Of a stretch of DNA of 54,235 nucleotides, positions 33,592 through 41,900 are shown piece by piece. The notes beneath the pieces are model-generated. The model did no database searches and was not told the DNA's origin. It was given only the letters and a program-made list of their open reading frames with translations. The stretch is from Candidatus Dadabacteria bacterium (lineage in GTDB: Bacteria; Desulfobacterota_D; UBA1144; Nemesobacterales; Nemesobacteraceae), in assembly GCA_022826905.1 (NCBI GenBank), contig JAJDUA010000009.1:1-54235 (forward strand), in the 5' to 3' direction. Position numbers and translations under genes: made by a program. How positions within the stretch are numbered: the first letter of the stretch is position 1; the number at the start of each line of letters is the position of its first letter.

Positions 33592-34469
33592 AGAGTTATC
33601 TCCGTCCCTATTCCCAGATCGGTAAGAAGCTCAAGTATGAGAGCCCTTTTTACTCCCCCGTTTATTATGTGCACCTTGCTGACCCCTTCTTCCAGAGCCT
33701 CAAGCGCGCACATTACCTTGGGAATCATTCCGCTGTTTATCGTTCCGTTCCTGATAAGTTTCTCGGCCTGCTTTTTAGTCACGGAGGATATGAGCTTTCC
33801 TTTCTTGTCCAGGATGCCGTCAACATTGGTCAGCAGTATGAGCTTTGCGGCGCGAAGCGCTCCCGCTATCTTCCCCGCTACGTGGTCCGCGTTTATGTTG
33901 TAGGTGGTTCCGTCCTCCCCGCACCCTATGGGAGCTATAATCGGAATGATATTCTCGCCTTCGAGCGTCCTGATCACCTCGGGATTTATTTCGTGAACTT
34001 CGCCCACATAGCCGAGGTCCGCGTTCTCGGGAATATCTATACCATGTCCGGCGGCGAATTTTTGAAGGTCGAACTTTTTAGCCTTTATAAGCTTTCCTTC
34101 CTTGCCCGAGAGCCCCACCGTTCCCATCTGGTGGCGGTTTATCGACGTTACGATCTGCTGGTTTATCTTTCCGACTAGCACCATCTCGACCACTTCCATT
34201 ACCTCTCTGCTGGTAACGCGGAGTCCTGCTATGAAGTCGGATTTTATTCCCAGAGTGTCGAGATGCTCCTGGATCTGGGGTCCTCCTCCGTGCACTACTA
34301 CCGGTTTTATCCCGACGTACTTCATCAGTGTGAGGTCGCGCACGAAATTCGAAAGATCCGCCCTGGCTATGCTTCCGCCGTACTTGACCACGACGGTTTT
34401 GCCGTGAAACGCCTCTATGTAGGGCAGGGCCTCGACCAGTATTTCCGCCCTTTGGGCTGAACTGTTCAT
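33588..34469 (-). CDS. argB: Acetylglutamate kinase
   Basis: ArgB phosphorylates N-acetylglutamate, the usual control point of arginine synthesis. Visible segments are VVKYGGSIA (phosphate-binding), VVVHGGGPQIQEHL, GLRVTSREVMEVVEMVLVGKIN, YNINADHVAGKIAGALRAAKLILLTNVDG and GGMIPK-type NSGMIPKVM. The length of 293 is typical. AAGGAG precedes ATG 34469. It is the first gene of the arg operon. The long N-terminal helix typical of arginine-inhibited forms is suggested by the first 17 residues. Confidence 0.95.
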   Translation of the reverse strand: MNSSAQRAEILVEALPYIEAFHGKTVVVKYGGSIARADLSNFVRDLTLMKYVGIKPVVVHGGGPQIQEHLDTLGIKSDFIAGLRVTSREVMEVVEMVLVGKINQQIVTSINRHQMGTVGLSGKEGKLIKAKKFDLQKFAAGHGIDIPENADLGYVGEVHEINPEVIRTLEGENIIPIIAPIGCGEDGTTYNINADHVAGKIAGALRAAKLILLTNVDGILDKKGKLISSVTKKQAEKLIRNGTINSGMIPKVMCALEALEEGVSKVHIINGGVKRALILELLTDLGIGTEITL

Positions 34470-34495
34470 GAAAAACTCCTTTCTGCGAAAAAAAC

Positions 34496-34525
34496 ATTAT
34501 ATAGCAACCGGGGTTTTTATTACAA
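34496..34525 (-). promoter_or_regulatory. Sigma-70 promoter of argBDF
   Basis: On the minus strand, -35 TTGTAA (34525-34520) and a perfect -10 TATAAT (34501-34496) are 18 bp apart. Transcription would begin about 20 nt before the argB start. No clear ARG box was recognised. Confidence 0.6.
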
Positions 34526-34719
34526 CACCCAAGGATAATCATATATGAGAATTTGGGTTTCGGGGCTGAAAAGAAGACAGCAGTACCCGGGATTGAAAAA
34601 TCTCCTAAAGACGCAAGAACGTCTCAGGGATGGAGAAGGGATTTCCGCCTAGGAATTCTCATTTCACCCACCGCGACTGCGGCCACTCATAATCGCCCAG
34701 AGGCACAATTGCCGGTGCG

Positions 34720-37026
34720 TCAGCTCTTGTGCCGGTAGGTCAGCTGAACTCCGAAGATTCTGCCTTTTGCAAGCGGTGAGAACGTTCCGCCAAGAGGTGC
34801 CGACAGAGGTGAAGCGCCCAAGATGCTGGGCAGCGTGCTGTCGCCCCCATGCTTGACTTCGTCAAGCATGTTCTTGCCGTAAAGGCCGATTGAGAACCGG
34901 CCGTTTGCGGGAATGATGTCAATCCCGGCGTCAAGTATGTTCTGCTCCAGGATATAGCCCCTGTTGTCATCGGTGAAGTATGACTTGTCACGATAAGCGT
35001 AGCTTATTCGGGACGTCATCCGCCCCCAGCTGGCTGCTCCCGTGTTGTGGGTAAGTCCCACGCTGTAAGTCCACTTCGCGGCGCGGGGAAGCTCTAAAGC
35101 TAGGTCTTTTACGTCAAGAGTCTCGTCTCTATTAAGGTCATGTTTTACTTTGGTGTACTCGGGATTGACGTACCCTACGGAACCGATCAGGAACAGGTTC
35201 TCCGCTATGGCGAACAGGCCGTCAAGCTCAAAGCCGTAGGTTTCAACATCGGCGGTGTTGTCGATCAACTGAACTATACCGAGTGCTGGATCGGGAAAGT
35301 TAATTTCCCTTTGCATGTCATCAATCATGTTGTAGAAGGCTGCTCCGTATAGACGGCCGCGGTCTTTTGTGACCTTGAATCCGGCCTCGAAGCTGTCGAT
35401 CGTCTCTTCATCGTACGGTCCCGGGGAGTGGACGGGCGAGAGGTTACGGAGATTGTAGCCTCCGGAGCGAAATCCTCTGGTCCAGTGTCCGTAAACGTTG
35501 GCTTCGCCGCTTATGTAATAAGTGGCGCCGAGCTTAGGCGACCAGCTGTGCCATGTCTCCTCATCTATGAAATCAAATTCGCAGGCGGGACCTTCAACGA
35601 TATTGCAAGACGGTAGCGGCGCAAGGGGACTGCTGGTGGGAATCAAAGCTATTTCGCCCTTTCTTTTGTCACGCGTGTACCGCGTACCCGCGGTGAGCGT
35701 CAGCTGGCTTGTGAGATCATAGTCCAGAGAGAGGAAGAGGCCCAGAGTTTCAACGTCGTAGTTTCCGCCTCCGAACTGGGACACGTCCGTCCCTGGTGGG
35801 AAGGGAAGACCCGATGCCGCAATAGCGGCGGTAAGAAGAGAGCGGTGCTCGTGGTAGTTGATCTTGTTGCTGAAGTAATAGACTCCCGTAGTCGCATTGA
35901 GTCTTTCAAAAAACCTGCCCGTGTAACGCAGTTCGTTACTCCACTGCCTGTAATTGCTCCATGCCTGCGCGCTCATTAGTTCAAGCGGCGAGGCGTCGAG
36001 ATCAACTGCCGAGAAGGTTTCTGAATCGCGCCAGCCGAAAATGTTTGTTATCGTGCCGTTGCCGAAACCCACGTCCCAGTCCGCCTGGGCGCTGAAAAAA
36101 TGAGCTTCGTTTTCTCTTTTGCCTTCATTATTGATGCTGAAGTCGTGGCTGTCCCGGTCAAAGTTAGCCGCCGCGTTTGAGACGCCGAATCCGTTTGTGT
36201 GGTTCTGCGCCGCGGGGCCGTCGCCGTCGATGCTATCGTACTGGTATCGGAGTACCAGGTTCAGGTCGTCTGTGGGCTCCCAGACGAGCACCGGCCGCAC
36301 CATTCGGACGTCTAAATCTCCGAAAGCTTTGCCGGTGTGGAGGTTCTTGAACCAGCCGTTATCCTGATTTGTGTACGCGGTTATCCTGGCGCTAACGGTT
36401 TCGCCCAGAGGGCCTCCCACCGTGCCCATGTAGTAGCTGTTGAGGCTCTCTCCTCCCCCCTCAAAAGAGGTGCGAAAGGACACCTCCAGAGTGTCTCCGG
36501 GTTTCTTCGTGTTAATGAGTATCGCGCCCCCGGTCACGTTACGCCCGAAAAGCGTTCCCTGCGGACCTCTAAGCACCTCGATGCTCTCGATATCAAGCGT
36601 GTCGAACAGGGCGCCGCCGATATTGGCCCCGAAATACACGCCGTCGACGAACACTCCCACGGTCGGGTCAACGGACGGTATGGAGCTGTTTATCCCGAGC
36701 CCGCGAATGGAAAAGTTGGCGATTCCTCCCACGGTGCCGATGTCGTCAAGCGCGACGTTGGGCATCTTTACAGCCAGACTTTCAAGGTTCCTTACCTTAA
36801 GGGTGTCAATCTCTTCGGAGCTGAAATGCGTTACCGAGAGCGGAACGTTCTGAATCAGTTCCTCCCGCTTTCGCGCCGTGACCGTGATCTTTTCAAGCAA
36901 AACGCTGCTTACGCCGAACGCATCCTGAGCGTTTGCAGAGACGCCGCTTATAAGAGTAAGAACTGTGCCCACGGCGAAAGTTCCCAAGAGCGTTTTTAAT
37001 CTGGATTTAAATTTTCTGCGAATCAT
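34720..37026 (-). CDS. TonB-dependent outer-membrane receptor
   Basis: This 768-residue receptor has a signal peptide ending near VSANAQ, then ITVTARKREELIQNVPLSVT (TonB box and plug start). The plug motif SIRGLGIN and VLRGPQGTLFGRNVTGGAILI precede a long beta-barrel. The plug style resembles siderophore or organic-substrate receptors, but the ligand is unknown. The frame is open to 37143; ATG 37026 is preferred because GGGGAGGG precedes it and the signal peptide starts there. The barrel ends in YRHKS, lacking the common terminal aromatic. Confidence 0.92.
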   Translation of the reverse strand: MIRRKFKSRLKTLLGTFAVGTVLTLISGVSANAQDAFGVSSVLLEKITVTARKREELIQNVPLSVTHFSSEEIDTLKVRNLESLAVKMPNVALDDIGTVGGIANFSIRGLGINSSIPSVDPTVGVFVDGVYFGANIGGALFDTLDIESIEVLRGPQGTLFGRNVTGGAILINTKKPGDTLEVSFRTSFEGGGESLNSYYMGTVGGPLGETVSARITAYTNQDNGWFKNLHTGKAFGDLDVRMVRPVLVWEPTDDLNLVLRYQYDSIDGDGPAAQNHTNGFGVSNAAANFDRDSHDFSINNEGKRENEAHFFSAQADWDVGFGNGTITNIFGWRDSETFSAVDLDASPLELMSAQAWSNYRQWSNELRYTGRFFERLNATTGVYYFSNKINYHEHRSLLTAAIAASGLPFPPGTDVSQFGGGNYDVETLGLFLSLDYDLTSQLTLTAGTRYTRDKRKGEIALIPTSSPLAPLPSCNIVEGPACEFDFIDEETWHSWSPKLGATYYISGEANVYGHWTRGFRSGGYNLRNLSPVHSPGPYDEETIDSFEAGFKVTKDRGRLYGAAFYNMIDDMQREINFPDPALGIVQLIDNTADVETYGFELDGLFAIAENLFLIGSVGYVNPEYTKVKHDLNRDETLDVKDLALELPRAAKWTYSVGLTHNTGAASWGRMTSRISYAYRDKSYFTDDNRGYILEQNILDAGIDIIPANGRFSIGLYGKNMLDEVKHGGDSTLPSILGASPLSAPLGGTFSPLAKGRIFGVQLTYRHKS

Positions 37027-37113
37027 TGAGATGCCCTCCCCTTTTTTTTCGATAGAACAACCTGAATTGCTGTTACGGCCCGTTGGCTTTTTTAGCCTTC
37101 CTCCAGAATTCCT

Positions 37114-37119
37114 ATTATA
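37114..37119 (-). promoter_or_regulatory. -10 box for the TonB receptor
   Basis: A perfect TATAAT on the minus strand lies 88 nt upstream of the start, implying an untranslated leader of about 80 nt. The leader contains a GGCT/AGCC mini-hairpin. The -35 region (TGCAAT at 17 bp) is poor. Confidence 0.4.
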
Positions 37120-37143
37120 GCATGAATTGAGTCGTAATTGCAC

Positions 37144-37503
37144 GGCTTTTAAGGAGTGTTTGCCGTGGAAGTTTTGTCCTTATATTGTTATGTTTTGTTC
37201 ATGCGAAAGTCATTGCCGAAGCACCGGATCGGCATCTATAAAGTTCCAGTTGTATATTCCCGCAACTGACAAATCCCTGCAAACGGCGAAGACTTGAATA
37301 TCAGGCAAATTATCGTGATTTTCGAATTCCGTGTGAATAATCATGAATGTCAATCCGAAAATAGTTGCAAAATTCAGAGAAGGGCCTCGGAATAATATGC
37401 AATTTTGCTGAATGAAATTGGGATTACAGACCCTTATTTGTTAGAATACTCAGTGGAAGATAAGTTTGTGCAGATCTAGGAACGCAATCGCCAAAGTTGA
37501 GTA
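37144..37503. other. AT-rich intergenic region before the R-M genes
   Basis: Between the divergent receptor and methyltransferase genes. No gene, controller-protein ORF or RNA was recognised. TTGGGA (37418-37423) and TAGAAT (37442-37447) at 18 bp are a possible promoter for the methyltransferase. Base composition shifts to AT-richer here, as in the R-M genes. Confidence 0.35.
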
Positions 37504-38517
37504 ATGAACCGTATCAAATCTTTGCTGGTCTGCAAACACCATTATCTGGGTTCAACACCAATGAGCGACGATCGTATACAGCTTGTACTTATAGACGACA
37601 ACTCCGGCAGAGCAGATGTTTCTGTCGATCAGTATGATAACAAAACCTCTTCAAGCTCAAAAAATTTTCGTTTGATTAGAACAACTGACGAACCGGTAGA
37701 TACACTTTCTCAATCGGTGCTTATCCAAGGTGACGCAAAAGATGCGTTGAGACTCTTGCCGTATGAAAGTGTTCAGACAGTAGTAACGTCACCACCATAC
37801 TGGTCCCTTAGAGATTATGATGTCGATCAACAGACCGGATGCGACGAAATTCTTGAGGATTACATCAGCAGAATAGTGAAAACTTTTGATGAAATTCGAC
37901 GGATTCTCAAAAAAGACGGAACTGTATGGTTAAATATTGGAGATGCTTACACGTCTGGGAATCGACGATATCGTGCTCCAGACAGAAAAAGTTGGGCACG
38001 TGCGATGTCTGTGCGTCCTGCAACTCCAGACGGATTAAAGCCGAAGGACCTGATTGGACTTCCTTGGAGATTGGCTTTTGCTCTTCAGGATGCTGGCTGG
38101 TGGTTGCGGTCCGAAGTCATCTGGAACAAGCCAAATGCCTATCCTGAATCTGTCCGCGATCGCCCTACAAAAGCTCATGAAACCATTTTTCTGCTTTCAA
38201 AGAACCAGGACTATTATTACGACATAGATGCGGTTCGTGGGATAAATGGCCGTCGACTGCGGACAACATGGGATATAGCTACGGAACCTCAAAGAAAAAA
38301 TAATGGGGATGCAGACAGCCATCCAGCGGTAATGCCAGCGGCCCTAGCACAACGTTGCGTGCAGATTACAAGCAGAGTTGGTGATTTTGTGTTGGATCCT
38401 TATGCAGGTTCAGGTACAACCTTGCTGGTCGCGCAGAATCTGGGGAGGAAATGGGCCGGAATTGAATTAAAATCAACCTTTATTGATCTGATAGAACGCA
38501 GGCTCGAAAATTGGTGA
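37504..38517 (+). CDS. DNA methyltransferase, probable N4-cytosine type
   Basis: This 337-residue SAM-dependent methyltransferase has motif IV TSPPYW at residues 95-100, followed by SLRDYD; S/T-PPY is typical of N4-methylcytosine enzymes. Motif I, LDPYAGSGTT, lies near residue 298, so the order of catalytic and SAM-binding blocks is that of the beta class. The first 60 residues are poorly conserved and ATG 37561 (MSDDRIQ) may be the real start. The stop overlaps the next gene by 4 nt, the usual layout of an R-M pair. Confidence 0.9.
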   Translation: MNRIKSLLVCKHHYLGSTPMSDDRIQLVLIDDNSGRADVSVDQYDNKTSSSSKNFRLIRTTDEPVDTLSQSVLIQGDAKDALRLLPYESVQTVVTSPPYWSLRDYDVDQQTGCDEILEDYISRIVKTFDEIRRILKKDGTVWLNIGDAYTSGNRRYRAPDRKSWARAMSVRPATPDGLKPKDLIGLPWRLAFALQDAGWWLRSEVIWNKPNAYPESVRDRPTKAHETIFLLSKNQDYYYDIDAVRGINGRRLRTTWDIATEPQRKNNGDADSHPAVMPAALAQRCVQITSRVGDFVLDPYAGSGTTLLVAQNLGRKWAGIELKSTFIDLIERRLENW

Positions 38518-39269
38518 CACTCGCTGAACTCAAAGAAAAGCTCGAATCACTGTCACCAACAGCGATCCTGTTCGTTTCTAGAATTGTGGATTCTTTGTCT
38601 GAACCTCCGCAGGCGACAGTAAATCAGCAAGGTACTTGGTTGCCTGCCGAATGGATTGAGTATTTCGGCTTAGCATTATCCGTTCATCATGGAACTACTA
38701 GGGAACCTCTTGCTCAAAAGAGCTTCGAAGCAGTTTTCCGTAATGCTTGTGAATCTTCAGGATGGAATGTAGGAGGTTATTTTTCAGAGACCAAAAGGTT
38801 TGTCGACATCGAAATTAAGAACAGCCACCTTCCGGTGCAAAAGCTTTCATTGAAATCTACGGCTGCACAAAGACTTTCTCGCACCTCCGTACACATCTCA
38901 AAGCTGACCGAAGCAGCATGGATACAGGATATGCGTACGGCAAGAAAACGTAGGAACAGAACACTTGCCCTGTTCCGTGAATATCAGGCAGCGGTAGATT
39001 CAATTATGATGTTACGCGCATTTCGTAAAGGGCAGAGCATCCCGTCAATGTATCAACTCGTTGAAATTCCAACAGCTATATTCTCATCGCTACAAAAGGT
39101 TCCTGTTGCCGCATTCAACTCTGATGGGCCAGTAGTTGACTGTCCGTACAAAGAACACAATGTTGCAGCACAGGTTTCTCTTGATAGATCGGATTCAAAA
39201 ATAACAGTGAGGCAGATATTGCTCTCCGCCTGTACTGTTCATGTGGAGTGGACAGTAAAAACAGACTAA
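38514..39269 (+). CDS. Putative type II restriction endonuclease
   Basis: The 251-residue protein has no family I can name with certainty. It starts at GTG 38514 inside the methyltransferase stop (GTGA). The segment KRFVDIEIKNSHL supplies D98, E100 and K102, compatible with a PD-(D/E)XK active site, followed by KLSLKST. It is basic in the middle (RTARKRRNRT), as expected for DNA binding. The call as the cognate nuclease rests mainly on coupling to the methyltransferase. The recognition site is unknown. Confidence 0.65.
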   Translation: MTLAELKEKLESLSPTAILFVSRIVDSLSEPPQATVNQQGTWLPAEWIEYFGLALSVHHGTTREPLAQKSFEAVFRNACESSGWNVGGYFSETKRFVDIEIKNSHLPVQKLSLKSTAAQRLSRTSVHISKLTEAAWIQDMRTARKRRNRTLALFREYQAAVDSIMMLRAFRKGQSIPSMYQLVEIPTAIFSSLQKVPVAAFNSDGPVVDCPYKEHNVAAQVSLDRSDSKITVRQILLSACTVHVEWTVKTD

Positions 39270-39295
39270 TTTTTTGTTGAAGTTCCTCGTGTCGT

Positions 39296-40177
39296 CTAGA
39301 GAAGCCCCAAGGCTTTTTTCTCCCGTTTCCCCGTCTTTTTTACCCTTACACGGAACCGGAGTTCGACTTCAACTCCGTCCCCGTAGAAACTTCCTGAAAC
39401 GGGGGCGATGAGACCATGGGTGGGGCCGCTTGCGACGGCGACATGGCGGTCTGAAACCGCAAGACCTGAAGAAGGATCATAGCCTCTCCATCCTCCGCCC
39501 GGTATGTAGACCTCGGCCCAGGCGTGAAGCTCGTCACCTTTTCTACTTCTTGCGCTGAGCGCATAACCGCTTACGTGCCTGCACGCAAGACCCACCGAGC
39601 GGCATACGGCCACGAAAAGCTCCACGAGGTCCCTGCAGGACCCCCTTTTTTCCCTCAGGGTTCTCTCCGCGGACCAGGGGCCGCCCTGTTCCCTCGCAAC
39701 GTGGGGAAAGTTCTCGTGTATGTGCTCGCAGAGCGAGAGAATAAAATCCGTAGTTTTTCCCATGGTCTGTGAGAGAATCGTTTCGCGAAGCGGCGAGACC
39801 GCTAAGACCGTTTTTTTGCTCACCGTCAGGTAAGGGCGAAGGGCTGCCTTCTGCTCGCGGGGGTACTCCATCGGCAGATCAAGGAATCTTACGTCGGAAA
39901 CTATAAAGTCAAAAGGGTTTTCCCGAAGCGTTTCGACTACGCAACTGGTATCGATTGCGAGGCTGTCGGACTCGCCCGTAAACCAGAGGGTAACGGTAGT
40001 ATTTCCGTCAAGATCCGAGTTCACGCTTCTTCCCGCTTCGGGGGGATCCGTCCTGAGCGAAAACATATGGGTCATCTGCCCCCCGTTGTCTCTCGGGCGA
40101 AGCCTCACGGTGTGTGGGGCCAGGACCACTTTTTTTCCGTAGGAGTAAGTCGTGTTGTGATCTATGCTAAGCAGCAC
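39296..40177 (-). CDS. Transglutaminase-like cysteine protease of the Anbu operon
   Basis: This 293-residue protein has an N-terminal Bact_transglu_N beta domain (LLSIDHNTTYSYGKKV, HTVRLRPRDN) followed by the catalytic core. Cys is in KRGSCRDLVELF, His in ELHAWAEVYIPG and Asp in YDPSSGLA, completing the triad. It probably acts as a peptidase or amidase in the cytoplasm. GTG 40177 overlaps the Anbu stop by 11 nt. It is the last gene of the four-gene operon and converges with the R-M genes. Confidence 0.9.
   Translation of the reverse strand: MLLSIDHNTTYSYGKKVVLAPHTVRLRPRDNGGQMTHMFSLRTDPPEAGRSVNSDLDGNTTVTLWFTGESDSLAIDTSCVVETLRENPFDFIVSDVRFLDLPMEYPREQKAALRPYLTVSKKTVLAVSPLRETILSQTMGKTTDFILSLCEHIHENFPHVAREQGGPWSAERTLREKRGSCRDLVELFVAVCRSVGLACRHVSGYALSARSRKGDELHAWAEVYIPGGGWRGYDPSSGLAVSDRHVAVASGPTHGLIAPVSGSFYGDGVEVELRFRVRVKKTGKREKKALGLL
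39302..39319 (+). terminator. Possible intrinsic terminator of the R-M unit
   Basis: AAGCC (39302-39306), loop CCAA, GGCTT (39311-39315), then a run of T to 39319. The stem is short, and it lies inside the 3' end of the convergent transglutaminase gene. Confidence 0.35.
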
Positions 40178-40904
40178 TTTTCGGGCTTTTGTTAAGAATT
40201 TTTCTTACCCATTCGGCGGGCATTTCCTCAGCCGATTTTCTGAGCCTCTCCTGCCACCAATCGGATATGTCCGCCAGTTCGTTTTCGTTGAACCTGTACT
40301 GCTCGAGGGAAAATGAATTGTTTCTGTAGATTATGAGGTCTATCGGAAAATCGACGTCTATGGCGTTTATGCGGCTTGAATCAAATGCGAGGTATGCGAT
40401 GCGAAGGGCGGTATCAAGGCTGGTGTCGTAAGTAAGGGTTCTTTTTATTATCGGTTTTCCGTATTTCGACTCGCCTATTATAACGTAGGGGGAAGTGGTT
40501 CCCACGTTGATCCAGTTTCCCTGGGGATAGACGAGGAAAAGCTGGGGCTCGGGGTCGTTTTCAAACTGCCCGCCTATTATGGAGTATATGTTGAAGGGAA
40601 GTCCCGATTCGGAAAGCGCCTCTCCGTCTTCTTTTTTTACCCTTCGAAGTTCCCTTGAGAAAAGGTTCACTGCCTTGTAGAGGCGGTCAAGGGATCCCTG
40701 GGAGTGCTCTAGGGCCTCGTCAAGGTAGGTAATAGTCTTGTCCCTGGCGGAGCGAAGTCCCGAAGTCATTAGGAAAAACGAGTTGTCTCCTGCTCTGTGA
40801 GTGGTGACCTTTTTTGCCCGTATGGCCTCGTTTCCCGTTATTATGAGGTTGTCGGCAAGCCCGATTATTCCTTCTTTGAGTTTCATTCCCACGCAGAAAG
40901 TCAT
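40167..40904 (-). CDS. Anbu proteasome-type protease (COG3484)
   Basis: This 245-residue Ntn hydrolase is related to proteasome beta subunits and HslV. Thr2 after the initiator Met (MTFCVGM) would be the nucleophile once Met is removed. GIIGLADN and SSGLR-like MTSGLRSARD are conserved structural parts. Anbu homologues form helical or ring assemblies, and physiological substrates are not settled. GGGAG precedes ATG 40904 at 8 nt. The neighbours (ATP-grasp, alpha-E, transglutaminase) are the classic Anbu partners. Confidence 0.92.
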   Translation of the reverse strand: MTFCVGMKLKEGIIGLADNLIITGNEAIRAKKVTTHRAGDNSFFLMTSGLRSARDKTITYLDEALEHSQGSLDRLYKAVNLFSRELRRVKKEDGEALSESGLPFNIYSIIGGQFENDPEPQLFLVYPQGNWINVGTTSPYVIIGESKYGKPIIKRTLTYDTSLDTALRIAYLAFDSSRINAIDVDFPIDLIIYRNNSFSLEQYRFNENELADISDWWQERLRKSAEEMPAEWVRKILNKSPKSAA

Positions 40905-40919
40905 CTGTTTTCTCCCTTA

Positions 40920-41900
40920 CTATATATCGTCAAAGCCCCGAAGGGCACTGTCTGCTATGCTGTAGCTGAAATAATCGTCGTGTATACAGTTTCCGACCTC
41001 GTTTATGTGAGACTGGAAACTGCTTAAGTACTCGTGCATTCCGCGCTGTATTATTTCCCCGACGCTTATGAACCGAAGGTCCGACAGAAGTTTTCCCATC
41101 TCTTTTTCGGTTTCGTTGTTATAGGAACCGGTCGGGCTGTTGGATATGCAGTGAAGCGACTCGTCGGCCTGCGCGACGCAGTAGATTATCGAGCGGGGAA
41201 ACTGGTTATCAAGGATGAGAAAATCAAGCACATTGCCTATGGATATCTGCTGGTGCTTTGCTTTGTAGGTTTCAAGGGCGCTTGTCGATTTAAGAAGCGC
41301 TATCCACTGCATGTTGTCTATCGACGTTCCCACGAGTTCCGCCTTGGGAAGCAGTGTGTAGTACTTGACGTCGAGGATCCTGGAAGTATTGTCGGCCCGT
41401 TCCATCTGCTTTCCGAGTTCCGAGAAGTGCCATGCCTCGCCGTGGGATATGCTTATGTATCCGGACCCGTGAAAAAGAAGGCTCTGCACTTTTGCCACTT
41501 CGCAGAACTTGCCGGGATTGTCGAGCAGCTTCTGCTTGGCCTCGTCGCTGTTCAGCCTGTGGTAGAAACGGTTTATGAGAAGCCACATCTCAGAGGAAAT
41601 TATCTCCCTCACGGAACTTGCGTTCTCCCGGGCGCAGTTAACGCAGGAGATGATGGAGTTCGGGTTGTTGCGGTCAAGGACCATGAAGTTTATTACGTTC
41701 TCCCGGGTAGTGCTGTCATAGAGGCTCCTGAAAAGCTCCATGTCCCCCGTCACCTTTACTATGGGGTCCCATTCCTGTTCAACGGAGTCATGGGTGTCAA
41801 TGGCGAGGCCTAGGTTTACGCTTATAAGCCTCGCGGTGTTCCCGGCGCGCTCGGCGTAGCGGCTCATCCAGTATATAGATTCTGCGACGCGACTTAGGAT
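40920..41900 (-). CDS. Alpha-E domain protein, probable ATC start
   Basis: This all-helical alpha-E (DUF403, COG2307) protein is the usual partner of the circularly permuted ATP-grasp. Family members begin M-L-S-R-V-A-E-S-x-Y-W-M. Here that sequence is encoded as ATC-CTA-AGT-CGC..., starting at 41900, 11 codons before the first ATG (41867). GGAGG lies 6 nt before the ATC, and the ATC overlaps the stop of the upstream gene (AAATCCTAA). No ATG, GTG or TTG precedes it in frame for at least a dozen codons. I place the start at ATC; ATG 41867 would delete the conserved N-terminus. Confidence 0.85.
   Translation of the reverse strand: MLSRVAESIYWMSRYAERAGNTARLISVNLGLAIDTHDSVEQEWDPIVKVTGDMELFRSLYDSTTRENVINFMVLDRNNPNSIISCVNCARENASSVREIISSEMWLLINRFYHRLNSDEAKQKLLDNPGKFCEVAKVQSLLFHGSGYISISHGEAWHFSELGKQMERADNTSRILDVKYYTLLPKAELVGTSIDNMQWIALLKSTSALETYKAKHQQISIGNVLDFLILDNQFPRSIIYCVAQADESLHCISNSPTGSYNNETEKEMGKLLSDLRFISVGEIIQRGMHEYLSSFQSHINEVGNCIHDDYFSYSIADSALRGFDDI

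Noticed and set aside
36337-36999. Plus-strand 220-codon frame opposite the TonB receptor
   Set aside because: Antisense shadow of the plug-encoding region; no ribosome-binding site or known motif.
41034-41813. Plus-strand 259-codon frame opposite the alpha-E gene
   Set aside because: It is the antisense shadow of a well-conserved gene; its translation has no recognisable motif.
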